This document shows positions 29,990 to 38,364 of a stretch of DNA of 38,901 nucleotides, in pieces; position 1 is the first letter of the stretch, and every line of letters begins with the position of its first letter. Position numbers and translations under genes: made by a program. Origin of the DNA: JAXDLH01 sp034666705 (lineage in GTDB: Bacteria; Chloroflexota; UBA6077; SHYK01). The stretch lies in contig JAXDLH010000496.1 of assembly GCA_034666705.1 (NCBI GenBank), positions 1 to 38,901 on the forward strand, read 5' to 3'. The notes under the pieces are model-generated. The model was not told the DNA's origin. It worked only from the letters and a program-made list of their open reading frames with translations, and did not search any database.

Positions 29990-31282
29990 ATGGCCGCTAT
30001 TCGCTTCGACCAGGTCTCCAAACGCTTCACCATTCACCATGAACGGGCGCGCTCGTTCCAGGATCTTGTGATTCGCCGGTTTCGGCGCGACTCCGGCGCT
30101 GAGCAATTCTGGGCCCTGCGCGAGGTGTCATTTGCCATTGAGCCAGGCGCCTCAGTCGGGATCGTCGGCACGAACGGCTCAGGGAAGAGCACGCTGCTCA
30201 AGCTCATGACGCGGATTCTCAATCCCACCAGCGGCTCGGTCACAGTGGATGGCCGCGTCTCCGCGCTGCTCGAGCTTGGCGCCGGCTTTCACCCGGAGCT
30301 TTCCGGTCGCGACAACGTGTTCCTGAACGCATCGATTCTGGGCATGCAGCGCAGCGAGGTGGCGCGGCGATTCGACGACATCGTGCGCTTTGCCGGTCTC
30401 GAGCGCTTCATCGACATCCCGGTCAAGCACTACTCCTCGGGAATGTACGCTCGCCTCGGTTTTTCCGTCGCGGTGCACGTCGACCCTGACATCCTGCTGA
30501 TCGACGAGGTGCTCTCCGTGGGGGATGAGGGGTTCCAGGAGCGCTGCTTCGCCGCCATTCATCGTTTTCATCGGCTGGGCCGCACCCTGGTGCTCGTGAG
30601 CCACGACCTGGGCACGATTCGCGATGTGTGCACCGAGGTGATCTGGCTCGATCGCGGCAGCATCCGCGCCCGCGGCGAGCCGCGCGAGGTCGTCTCGCAA
30701 TACCTGGTAGCGGCCCACACGGCGGGCGAAGCCGTCGACTATCGGGACGAATGGCTGCAGGATCTCGCGAGCGGCGCGGTGGACAACGAGCCGCCGCGGC
30801 GTTGGGGCAGCGGCGAAGCGGAGATACTTGACGTAACGATTCGCGATCGGTGCGATACGCCCGTCCTCGCGGCGCGCAGTGGTGAGCCGATCTCGGTATG
30901 CGTGCGCTATCGGGCGCACCAGCGAATCGAACGGCCGGTATTTGGGCTCGGCATCAACGTCACGAACGGTATGCTCGTAACCGGCCCCAACACGCGCCTC
31001 AGCCGCTTTCCGATCGCGGTGATCGAGGGCGAAGGGACTCTGACGTACGTCATCGAGGAGTTGCTCTTGCTGCCGGGCGAGTACCGCATCTCCGCGTCCA
31101 TCTATGACGAGGAATGCGTTCATGCGTACGACTACCACGATAGCGTCTTTCCGCTGACCGTGGTCCCGGGTCAGCACGACGAGCGCTTCGGGGTGCTCCG
31201 CCTCCCCGCCCACTGGGAGCACGAGCCCCACCAGCCCTTGAATGATCACGACGCCGGGGCTCCCAATGGCAGGCGCCGATGA
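29990..31282 (+). CDS. wzt: Wzt-type polysaccharide ABC transporter ATPase with C-terminal sugar-binding-like domain
   Basis: A 430-residue ATPase that powers export of a finished glycan through a Wzm-type permease. The nucleotide-binding domain has Walker A GTNGSGKST (60-68), LELGAGFHPELSGRDN typical of Wzt/TagH, signature YSSGM, Walker B ILLIDEVLSVGD and the switch His in LVSHD. After about residue 265 there is a beta-rich extension (WGSGEAEILDVTI, FGLGINVTNGMLVTGPNT, LLLPGEYRISASIYD) of the kind that in Wzt of E. coli O8/O9a binds the modified end of the chain. The ATG at 29990 is the first good start. It overlaps the methyltransferase gene as ATGA; the partner permease gene lies three genes downstream. 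Confidence 0.92.
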   Translation: MAAIRFDQVSKRFTIHHERARSFQDLVIRRFRRDSGAEQFWALREVSFAIEPGASVGIVGTNGSGKSTLLKLMTRILNPTSGSVTVDGRVSALLELGAGFHPELSGRDNVFLNASILGMQRSEVARRFDDIVRFAGLERFIDIPVKHYSSGMYARLGFSVAVHVDPDILLIDEVLSVGDEGFQERCFAAIHRFHRLGRTLVLVSHDLGTIRDVCTEVIWLDRGSIRARGEPREVVSQYLVAAHTAGEAVDYRDEWLQDLASGAVDNEPPRRWGSGEAEILDVTIRDRCDTPVLAARSGEPISVCVRYRAHQRIERPVFGLGINVTNGMLVTGPNTRLSRFPIAVIEGEGTLTYVIEELLLLPGEYRISASIYDEECVHAYDYHDSVFPLTVVPGQHDERFGVLRLPAHWEHEPHQPLNDHDAGAPNGRRR

Positions 31283-32382
31283 GCGCGCTGCTCGATCTCC
31301 CCTTCGACCAGTATTCGCGCCACCGCATTGTGCAGCGCGTCGCCGAAAGCGTGCGCGTGCACCACGGTCCCGCACGGCTCGAGGTGCTCGACGTGGGTGG
31401 ATTTCCCTGCCTGACGCCGCAGTTCCTGACCGAGGACCGGGTCGTCGTTATCGACGTGGTGGCCGGCGAGACCGACAACCTGGCCACGTATTTGCGGGCG
31501 GACGGCGCTGCCCTGCCGTTCCGTGATGCCAGCTTCGACCTCGTGGTGTCGCTCGACTCGCTCGAGCACGTGCCGCAGGAGCGGCGCGCCGCCTACGTCG
31601 ACGAGCTGTTGCGGGTGAGCCGAAGCTACGTGCTGCTCGTCGCTCCCTTCGCCCAGGAAGCGACGGTGCTCGCCGAGCGCCTCCTCGCCGAGTTCGTCCG
31701 GGTTGTAAACCAGGAGGAGCAGCCGCAGCTCCGGGAGCACCGCGCGTACGGCCTGCCGGAGCTCGACGAGTGGATTACCCACGTGCGGGCGCGCGGGCTC
31801 GCGTGCATCAGTTTCGACAGCGGCTACGTGTACAACTGGTTGCCCATGATGCTGCTGAAGCATTACGTGCTCTCGGTGCCGGAATCCGAGGCGCTGCACC
31901 ATGCGATCGACCGCTTCTACAACGTGACGTTGCAAGTATCCGACGCGCGGGAGCCGGGCTACCGACGTGGCATGCTGATCTCCTTGCACGGTGCGTCCCC
32001 CGTGCTCGACGACATGGCGGCCGCCCTGGCGCCGACTGGCGAGGCGGACCGCCTCGAGGTCGTCGAGCGGCTGGAGCAGATTGGATTGCTGCTGAAGCTC
32101 GCCGATTTGCACGTGACGTCGCGAAAGGACGACCGGCTGCGCGACGACCTCATCGCCAAGGAGCGGCATATCTTGAACCTGGAGGCCGCGCTGCGTGAGA
32201 CCCAGCAAGCCCTGGAGGCAGCACGGACTGACGCGGAGCAGCGCGCTGCGGGGGAGCGGAATCGCGCCGATGCGCTCGCCGGGCGGGTGCAGGAGCTAGA
32301 GGCCCACGTCGCCGCGATCCGGAAGGGGCGCGTAATGCGCACGCTGGCGGCCATCGACCAGCTCCGGGGCCGGAGCTCGTGA
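31279..32382 (+). CDS. SAM methyltransferase with C-terminal coiled coil
   Basis: A 367-residue protein with a class I methyltransferase domain (about 30-230) and a long helical tail. Motif I is degenerate, LEVLDVGGFPCL (34-45); LPFRDASFDLVVSLDSLEHV is a clear motif IV region. From about residue 295 to 348 the sequence has a strong heptad pattern (LNLEAALRETQQALEAA, RVQELEAHVAAI), followed by a short basic end (RKGRVMRTLAAIDQLRGRSS) that could touch the membrane or a partner. It is ATGA-coupled to wzt and GTGA-coupled to the next glycosyltransferase. The arrangement recalls WbdD, the chain-terminating methyltransferase and length ruler of E. coli O9a, but there is no kinase domain. Function is inferred. 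Confidence 0.85.
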   Translation: MSALLDLPFDQYSRHRIVQRVAESVRVHHGPARLEVLDVGGFPCLTPQFLTEDRVVVIDVVAGETDNLATYLRADGAALPFRDASFDLVVSLDSLEHVPQERRAAYVDELLRVSRSYVLLVAPFAQEATVLAERLLAEFVRVVNQEEQPQLREHRAYGLPELDEWITHVRARGLACISFDSGYVYNWLPMMLLKHYVLSVPESEALHHAIDRFYNVTLQVSDAREPGYRRGMLISLHGASPVLDDMAAALAPTGEADRLEVVERLEQIGLLLKLADLHVTSRKDDRLRDDLIAKERHILNLEAALRETQQALEAARTDAEQRAAGERNRADALAGRVQELEAHVAAIRKGRVMRTLAAIDQLRGRSS

Positions 32383-34919
32383 GCGGCCAGCTTCCGTCGG
32401 CGAGCATCGTGATTCCCAACTACAACGGCGCCCAGCACCTGCGTGAATGCCTGACCTCGTTGCAAGCGCTGACGTACCCCGCGCGCTACGACATCATCGT
32501 GGCTGACAATGCGAGCGCAGATGACTCCGTTGCCTTGATCCAGCGTGAGTTCTCCGCCGTGAAGATCGTGGAGACCGGAAGCAACCTGGGCTTTGCGGGT
32601 GCATGCAACGCGGGGGCACGCGTCTCCACGGCCAGCGTCGTCGCATTCGTGAACAACGACATGCGCGTCGATCCGAGCTGGCTTACGGAGCTGGTGCGGC
32701 CACTTGCGGAGCAGGCCGACGTGGCGGCAACCGGCGGCAAGATCCTGAGCTGGGACGGCAAGGAGATCGATTTTGTCGGTGGCTCGGTCAACTTCTATGG
32801 GCATGGGTTCCAACCCCGGACCGGCCGGCCGGCAGATGAGGCAGCCGGCCTCCAGCCCGGGCCGCTGCTCTTTCCGTGCGGCGGCTCGATGGCGATCGGC
32901 CGCGACGTATTCCTCGCCTGCGGTGGGTTCGACGAGGATTACTTCGCGTTCTTCGAGGACATCGACCTCGGCTGGCGGCTCTGGGTGCTCGGGTATCGGG
33001 TTCTCTTTGCCCCCGGCTCCGTGGCCTACCATAAGGGCCATGCGACCGGCAGCAAGCTCCCCCCGCACCAGCTACGCGTGCTGTACGAGCGGAACGCGCT
33101 CGCCACGGTGATCAAGAACTACGACGATGCGAACCTCGCCCGCATCCTGCCCGCAGCGCTGCTTCTCGCGGGCAAGCGGTCACTGGTCTACGGCGAGGTG
33201 CACCTCGGGCCGTACGAGGTATGGAGTGACGACAAGGCGGCGGACGAGACGGTCAAGCGCGTGGGGTTGAGCCACATGGTGGCGCTTGGCGAGCTTGCCG
33301 AGCACGCGCCGACGCTGTGGGCAAAGCGCGCCGCCGTGCAGGGCGCGCGCCGGCGCGGCGACCGCGAGATCCTGGCGATGCTCGAGGCGCCATTCCAGAC
33401 CAACTGTCTGGACGTGGACTACATGGATGCGCAACGGACGGTGCAGGAGGTGTTCGGCATCGAGCGCATCTTCGCCGCGGCGCACGGCGCAGCGCGGGTG
33501 CTCATCATCAGCAACGACACGGTGAATGCGCGCATGGCGGGGCCCGGCATTCGTGCCTGGGAGATGGCGAAGATTCTCGCGCGCTCGAACCCGGTGACGT
33601 TGGCCGCTCCGAACGACGATCCCCTCAAATCCGATGAGTTCAGCGTTGCCACGTATGCCTCGACGACCGGCCGCGGGCTCCGCGAGTTGGCGGCGGACCA
33701 TGACGTGCTGGTCCTGCAGGGATTCGTGCTGCACCTGTTTCCGTATCTCAGCCAGATGGGGAAGACGCTCGTCGTCGACCTCTACGACCCGTTTACGTTG
33801 GAGAATCTGCACGTCTTCTCTCACGACCCGATGGAGGAGCGGACCAACGTCCACCGCTCGCACCTCGAGGTGCTCAACGCCCAGATTCGCGCCGGCGACT
33901 TTTTCCTCTGTGCGAGCGAGAAGCAGCGCGACTACTGGATCGGCATGCTGGCGGCGAACAATCGCATCAATCCCCACCAGTACGATGCCGACCCGACGCT
34001 GCGGAACCTGATCGACGTGGTGCCGTTCGGCGTGCAGAGCGACCCGCCGCAATCGACGAAACGGACGCTCAAGGGCGTGTACCCCGGAATCGGCGCGGAT
34101 GACCGGGTGATCCTCTGGGGCGGCGGGATATGGGAATGGTTCGACCCGCTGACGCTGATCCGCGCCGTCGCTCGCATTCGTGAAACTCGACCCGAGGTCA
34201 AGTTGTTCTTCCTCGGGGTGAAGCACCCGAACCCGCTCGTTCCAGACATGGCGATGACGGCGCGCGCGATGGAGCTGGCGCGTGAGCTCGGGCTCGAGGG
34301 CAGCGCGGTATTTTTCAATGAATGGGCGCCGTACGAGGAGCGGCAGAACTACCTGCTCGAGTCCGACGTCGGTACGAGCCTGCATTTCGACCATCTCGAG
34401 ACCCGCTACTCGTTCCGCACCCGGGTGCTCGACTACATCTGGGCCGGGTTGCCCGTGGTGTGCACCCGGGGCGACGCGGTCGGCGAGCTCGTCGAGCAGC
34501 ACGACCTGGGGCGCGTGGTGGACTACGGTGACGTCGATGGCGTGGTCGAGGCAATCACGGCGATCCTCGACGCGCCAGGCGGACGGGAGGCGTACCGCGA
34601 GCGATTCGCGGCGCTCGCCCAATCGATGACGTGGGATCACGCGGTTGACCCGCTCGTGCGCTTCTGCGCGGACCCACACTTAGCGGCGGACCGCGTCGCG
34701 GAGACGCCGGCCGTCGACCTCGCCACCGCGAGTCGGGGAGGCGACGGGCGGCGCTCGCGGCGATCGGCAATCTCACTATTGGAGCCGCCACCGCCGCCGA
34801 CGCCGCTATGGCAGCTACCGCGGCGGGCGCTCGTCTACGCGCAAATGGGGGGCCTGCCGAGGCTCTGGCGGGAGGCACAGTCCTACGTCCGTTGGCTTCG
34901 CATCCGCGCCGGCCGCTAA
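32379..34919 (+). CDS. Bifunctional GT2-GT4 glycosyltransferase fusion
   Basis: An 846-residue cytoplasmic protein with two glycosyltransferase domains. Residues about 5-250 are GT2 of the rhamnosyl/WcaA type (SIVIPNYNGAQHL, VADNASADDS, VNNDMRVDPSW, GGFDEDYFAFFEDIDLGWRL). A helical linker follows to about 370. A GT4/GT-B domain runs from about 372 to 770 (RVLIISNDTVNARMAGPGIR, VVPFGV, ILWGGGIWEWFDPLTLIRA, DYIWAGLPVVCTRGDAVGELV). The tail is Pro-rich (PPPPPTPLWQLPRR) and ends in a basic amphipathic stretch that may bind membrane. The start is the GTG in a GTGA overlap with the methyltransferase gene. It probably adds two alternating sugars or makes a primer plus repeat; donor sugars cannot be read. 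Confidence 0.9.
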   Translation: MSGQLPSASIVIPNYNGAQHLRECLTSLQALTYPARYDIIVADNASADDSVALIQREFSAVKIVETGSNLGFAGACNAGARVSTASVVAFVNNDMRVDPSWLTELVRPLAEQADVAATGGKILSWDGKEIDFVGGSVNFYGHGFQPRTGRPADEAAGLQPGPLLFPCGGSMAIGRDVFLACGGFDEDYFAFFEDIDLGWRLWVLGYRVLFAPGSVAYHKGHATGSKLPPHQLRVLYERNALATVIKNYDDANLARILPAALLLAGKRSLVYGEVHLGPYEVWSDDKAADETVKRVGLSHMVALGELAEHAPTLWAKRAAVQGARRRGDREILAMLEAPFQTNCLDVDYMDAQRTVQEVFGIERIFAAAHGAARVLIISNDTVNARMAGPGIRAWEMAKILARSNPVTLAAPNDDPLKSDEFSVATYASTTGRGLRELAADHDVLVLQGFVLHLFPYLSQMGKTLVVDLYDPFTLENLHVFSHDPMEERTNVHRSHLEVLNAQIRAGDFFLCASEKQRDYWIGMLAANNRINPHQYDADPTLRNLIDVVPFGVQSDPPQSTKRTLKGVYPGIGADDRVILWGGGIWEWFDPLTLIRAVARIRETRPEVKLFFLGVKHPNPLVPDMAMTARAMELARELGLEGSAVFFNEWAPYEERQNYLLESDVGTSLHFDHLETRYSFRTRVLDYIWAGLPVVCTRGDAVGELVEQHDLGRVVDYGDVDGVVEAITAILDAPGGREAYRERFAALAQSMTWDHAVDPLVRFCADPHLAADRVAETPAVDLATASRGGDGRRSRRSAISLLEPPPPPTPLWQLPRRALVYAQMGGLPRLWREAQSYVRWLRIRAGR

Positions 34920-34935
34920 GTCTGCCGCTTCCACC

Positions 34936-37449
34936 ATGGTGAGCCGTCGCGCTCTCGGCCGCTGGCCCGTACCCGGCGCCGCCGCGCTTGCAGTGCTGGT
35001 TGCCCTCGCGAGCCTGGCGTTTCTCCTGTTTGATCAGATCGAGCTCTCCGAGCCGAGCCGCGGCGCCAGCGAGCCGATCGGGCCGCTGTATGGGCCGTTC
35101 GAGGCGGAGCAGACGTTCACCGCCGGGCCAGGAACGCTCGTCGGCGTCAATGTGCGCATGGCGACGTACGCGCGGCGCAACGGCGGCATTGTGTCCTTCT
35201 CGCTCGCCACGCAGGAGGGCGCGAGTCGAAGAGCGACTGAGCTTGCCGCCAACCTGACGGACAATGCCCTGCACGCATTTCGCTTCGAGCCCCTGGACCT
35301 CAAGGCAAAGGACCGGGTGACGTTCGTGTTGCAGAGTACAACTGCTGATCCGGCGAACGCCGTCACGGTCTGGGCGACGGCGCGGCAGGGTGATCCGAGC
35401 GTTGGTGCCCGCTACGGTGAGGTTGCGGTCCCGCGCGATTTGGTGTTCAGCCCGATTTATACCGAGTCGCTCGGGACACGCATGCTTCGGCTTTTCCGGA
35501 ATTCGTCTCTGCTCCCCATTCTCTTCGCCATCCTCCTCATGGTCATGCCCGGGCTCGCGGCCAGTTCGCTGCTCCTCCCGCGCCGCACATCCGTTGGTCA
35601 GCGCCTCGCCGCGGCGCCCGCGCTCAGCATCGCCGTGCTGGCGCTCGCCGTGCTGTTCGCGACGATCACGGGCGTACCGGTAACGGGGCAGAATGCGCGA
35701 TTGTTGCTGGGGATCGCTGCAGGGGCGGTAGCGTTTGGCACAGGCCGCGCGATCGCCGCCTCGCGCGCGTCGACGGCGGGCAATCGCCTGGATTGGGCGC
35801 TGATCGCGGCGCTGGCGGCGACCGCGGGCGGCGTCGCGATGCGGGCTGCGATCTTCGGCAGCGATGCACTGCCGGCCGGAGCGGACCCGTACCACCACAC
35901 GCTAATTACGGGGCTGATCATGGAGCGGGGTGGTCTCCCGACCTCATACGAGCCGTATGCGCCGATCGGGTCGTTCTCGTACCACTTCGGTTTCCACGCC
36001 CTGGCGGCGCTCACCTCGCTCGCGGCAGGCTCCGAGCCACTTCATGCAATCGGACCGCGGGGGCTTGATGCAGTTCAGGTCGTGACGCCGTTGGTGACGA
36101 CGGCGAGCGCCTTGTCCGTCTTCTTCCTGGCCCGCGAATCGCGGCTCGGGGATGCGGCTGCCGTGGCAGCAGCCGTTGTCGTCGCCCTGGTGAGCCCGTA
36201 CCCGGCGGCATTCCTGACCGTCGGACGTTACCCCGAGGCTGCTGGCATGGTCATTCTGCCGGTGGCCCTGGCCCTGCTGGTTCGCGTGATCGGCTTTGGC
36301 CGGAAAAGCGGCGGGCAATCCGAATGGCGGTGCGTTGGGGGGCTCGGTGTGCTGGCGGCCGGGCTCTTCCTCACGCACTATCGCGTGGCGGCATGCCTCG
36401 CGTTGATCGGCCTGCTCGCCTTGATCTGGGCCGCCGGTCGTGCCCTGCGCGGGCCTCAGTCGCGAGGTGGGCGCCGCGCCGCGATCGCGTCGTTCGCCCA
36501 CCGTGGGCGAGGCCTCATCATTGCGGTGATCCTCTCGCTGCTTCTCGTGGCGCCCTGGCTGTGGCGCCTGTCGCAGGGGTTCGCATTCGGCCTGGGCGGC
36601 AGCGGCGGACGTTACGGCCCTGAGTACTACGACCTCACGCGGCTTGGCGGAATGCCGCGCGAAACCATGGTTGGGCTCGGCCTTCTCGCCCTCGCAGGGC
36701 TGGCTGTTGCAGTGAAGCTGCGCCAGCCGCCGGTTCTGCTGCTCGCCACGTGGTTTGTCCTGCAGCTTGCCTTTTCCAATCCCTACTGGCTACCCATGCC
36801 ATTTCCCGTGCTCGTCGACGACGTGACCGTTGTCACGCTGCTCTTTTTCCCCGCGAGCCTATGCATCGGACTGCTCTTTGGAGAGACACTCCGCATGTTC
36901 GCTCGGCGGCAGCTCGGAATCGCTGCGCCGGCTGGAGCCGCGATGCTGCTCGCTGCGGCGCTCGTGGGAGCGGCGGGCCTCCCGGCGATCCATGCGGCAA
37001 ACGATAGCCTTGCAACCATGGATGATCTGCAATTCCTCTCTTCCAGGATGAGGCTGGGACTTGCCGTGGCCCCTCCGGGGCCGGGCCTCGTGCTTATCAA
37101 CGCCGCCGTGCGGCACTGGCAGCCAGACTATGTGGTCCCAACCGACGCCGGATACTGGTTCCCGCTCTTCTTTGGCGAAGGCACCACGCTCTTACCCATG
37201 CTGTATCCTGCCGAGCGGGGGGTGAGCATGCCGCAAGTCGATGAGATGGAGCGCCTCGCCGCCGTCGAGGGCGATCTGGGATCGCCCGAGGTTGTCGGTC
37301 TGCTGCGCGCCGTAGGGGTGACGGAGATCTTCGTCGGGGCGCGTGGTGGTCCGATCGACGAGCGGGCGCTGCTGCGCTCGCCCGAGTACCGGTTGGTTGA
37401 CACGCAGGGCGGGGCGGCCCTGTACCAGCTCCTGCCGGCGACCCCGTAA
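34936..37449 (+). CDS. Large polytopic membrane protein, GT-C-like
   Basis: An 837-residue membrane protein. After one N-terminal helix (residues 13-33) comes a soluble beta-rich domain (about 40-180), then at least ten hydrophobic segments from about 190 to 690, then a soluble C-terminal domain. Between helices lies GADPYHHTLITGLIMERGGLP followed by SYHFGFHALAAL, an Asp/His pattern like the catalytic outer loops of GT-C transferases using lipid-linked donors. I do not recognise a named family; it may belong with the large DUF6541-like membrane proteins. Its position between the GT fusion and the permease suggests glycan decoration or assembly at the outer face. It starts 16 bases after the previous gene and overlaps the permease start by one base (TAATG). 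Confidence 0.8.
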   Translation: MVSRRALGRWPVPGAAALAVLVALASLAFLLFDQIELSEPSRGASEPIGPLYGPFEAEQTFTAGPGTLVGVNVRMATYARRNGGIVSFSLATQEGASRRATELAANLTDNALHAFRFEPLDLKAKDRVTFVLQSTTADPANAVTVWATARQGDPSVGARYGEVAVPRDLVFSPIYTESLGTRMLRLFRNSSLLPILFAILLMVMPGLAASSLLLPRRTSVGQRLAAAPALSIAVLALAVLFATITGVPVTGQNARLLLGIAAGAVAFGTGRAIAASRASTAGNRLDWALIAALAATAGGVAMRAAIFGSDALPAGADPYHHTLITGLIMERGGLPTSYEPYAPIGSFSYHFGFHALAALTSLAAGSEPLHAIGPRGLDAVQVVTPLVTTASALSVFFLARESRLGDAAAVAAAVVVALVSPYPAAFLTVGRYPEAAGMVILPVALALLVRVIGFGRKSGGQSEWRCVGGLGVLAAGLFLTHYRVAACLALIGLLALIWAAGRALRGPQSRGGRRAAIASFAHRGRGLIIAVILSLLLVAPWLWRLSQGFAFGLGGSGGRYGPEYYDLTRLGGMPRETMVGLGLLALAGLAVAVKLRQPPVLLLATWFVLQLAFSNPYWLPMPFPVLVDDVTVVTLLFFPASLCIGLLFGETLRMFARRQLGIAAPAGAAMLLAAALVGAAGLPAIHAANDSLATMDDLQFLSSRMRLGLAVAPPGPGLVLINAAVRHWQPDYVVPTDAGYWFPLFFGEGTTLLPMLYPAERGVSMPQVDEMERLAAVEGDLGSPEVVGLLRAVGVTEIFVGARGGPIDERALLRSPEYRLVDTQGGAALYQLLPATP

Positions 37450-38255
37450 TGGCCACGCTCGTCGCGACGCTTCAGGAGTCGGCTCGTTATCGGGGGCTGC
37501 TGCGCAATCTGCTCGCGCGCGACCTTTCAGTCCGCTACAAGAACTCCGTGCTCGGATTCGTGTGGACCCTGCTGAACCCTCTGCTGTTGACGCTCGTGTT
37601 TACGCTCGTCTTCCAGGTCCTGATCCCGTCGGATGTCCCACACTTTCCAGTCTTCATTCTCGTCGGGTTGCTCGCCTGGAATTTCTGCGTGGGCTCGGTG
37701 ATGGCGTGCATCCACAGCGTGGTTGGGAACGCGAACCTCGTGCGCAAGGTCTACTTCCCGCGCGAGATGCTCCCGCTGTCCGCGGTGCTGGCCAATCTGG
37801 TGAACTTCGTGCTCGCCCTCTCGCTCGTCTTCGTGATGGTGCCGCTCTTTGGTATCCCACTCACGCCGCTCGTGCTGTGGGTACCGATCACGATCGTCTT
37901 CCAGACCGCCTTCCTGGCTGGCCTGGGGCTCATCCTCGCCGCGGTGAACGTCTTCTTTCGCGACACCGAGGCAATCATGGACGTGGCGATCCTGGCCTGG
38001 TTCTTTCTGACGCCGGTGTTCTATCCACTCGACGTGCTGTTCAGTAAGACTGTCGGTCCGGTGAACCTCGGTTGGCTGATGCACGCACTGAACCCTATGG
38101 CCTCGTTCATTGCCACCTATCGTCTCGTACTGGTCGACGTGTCGCCGCCCGACCTCGCCTTCCTGGCCCGCACGTTTGCTTCATCGCTCGCCATCCTCGT
38201 GATCGGCTACGGGCTCTTCAAATGGCTCGAGCCCCGTTTTGGCGAGGAGTTGTGA
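37449..38255 (+). CDS. wzm: Wzm-type polysaccharide ABC transporter permease
   Basis: A 268-residue ABC-2 type permease with six predicted transmembrane helices, forming the channel that exports undecaprenyl-linked polysaccharide together with the Wzt-type ATPase. Characteristic features are the N-terminal amphipathic segment LLRNLLARDLSVRYKNSVLGFVWTLLNPL, NANLVRKVYFPREMLPLS after helix 2, FFRDTEAIMDVAILAWFFLTPVFYPLD, and the terminal FKWLEPRFGEEL. The TAATG overlap with the previous stop shows coupling. The matching ATPase is five genes upstream by operon order (wzt first, wzm fifth), a separated arrangement. The substrate is probably a cell-wall or capsule-like glycan. Confidence 0.93.
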   Translation: MATLVATLQESARYRGLLRNLLARDLSVRYKNSVLGFVWTLLNPLLLTLVFTLVFQVLIPSDVPHFPVFILVGLLAWNFCVGSVMACIHSVVGNANLVRKVYFPREMLPLSAVLANLVNFVLALSLVFVMVPLFGIPLTPLVLWVPITIVFQTAFLAGLGLILAAVNVFFRDTEAIMDVAILAWFFLTPVFYPLDVLFSKTVGPVNLGWLMHALNPMASFIATYRLVLVDVSPPDLAFLARTFASSLAILVIGYGLFKWLEPRFGEEL

Positions 38256-38364
38256 TTCCGCTCGCCTCGGAAGTCGTCCCGCGCCTGGAGTTGCACCGCT
38301 GAGGCAGCCTGCGAGTGCCAGCGAGGCTCGGCAGGGTGGCCCCGACCAACTGCAGCGCCGGGGG

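Noticed and set aside
29681..30106. Extended N-terminus of the aminopeptidase running into the wzt gene
   Set aside because: GGAGG lies 6 bases before the ATG at 29680, the M17 fold begins there, and the extension overlaps the divergent gene.
30179..31375. Long minus-strand open frame of about 400 codons opposite wzt
   Set aside because: It is a shadow of the plus-strand wzt gene in GC-rich DNA: composition is biased to Arg, His, Asp and Val, with no recognisable motif or ribosome site.
33180..34679. Minus-strand open frame of about 500 codons opposite the GT2-GT4 fusion
   Set aside because: The coding strand has clear GT motifs throughout; the antisense frame has shadow-like composition only.
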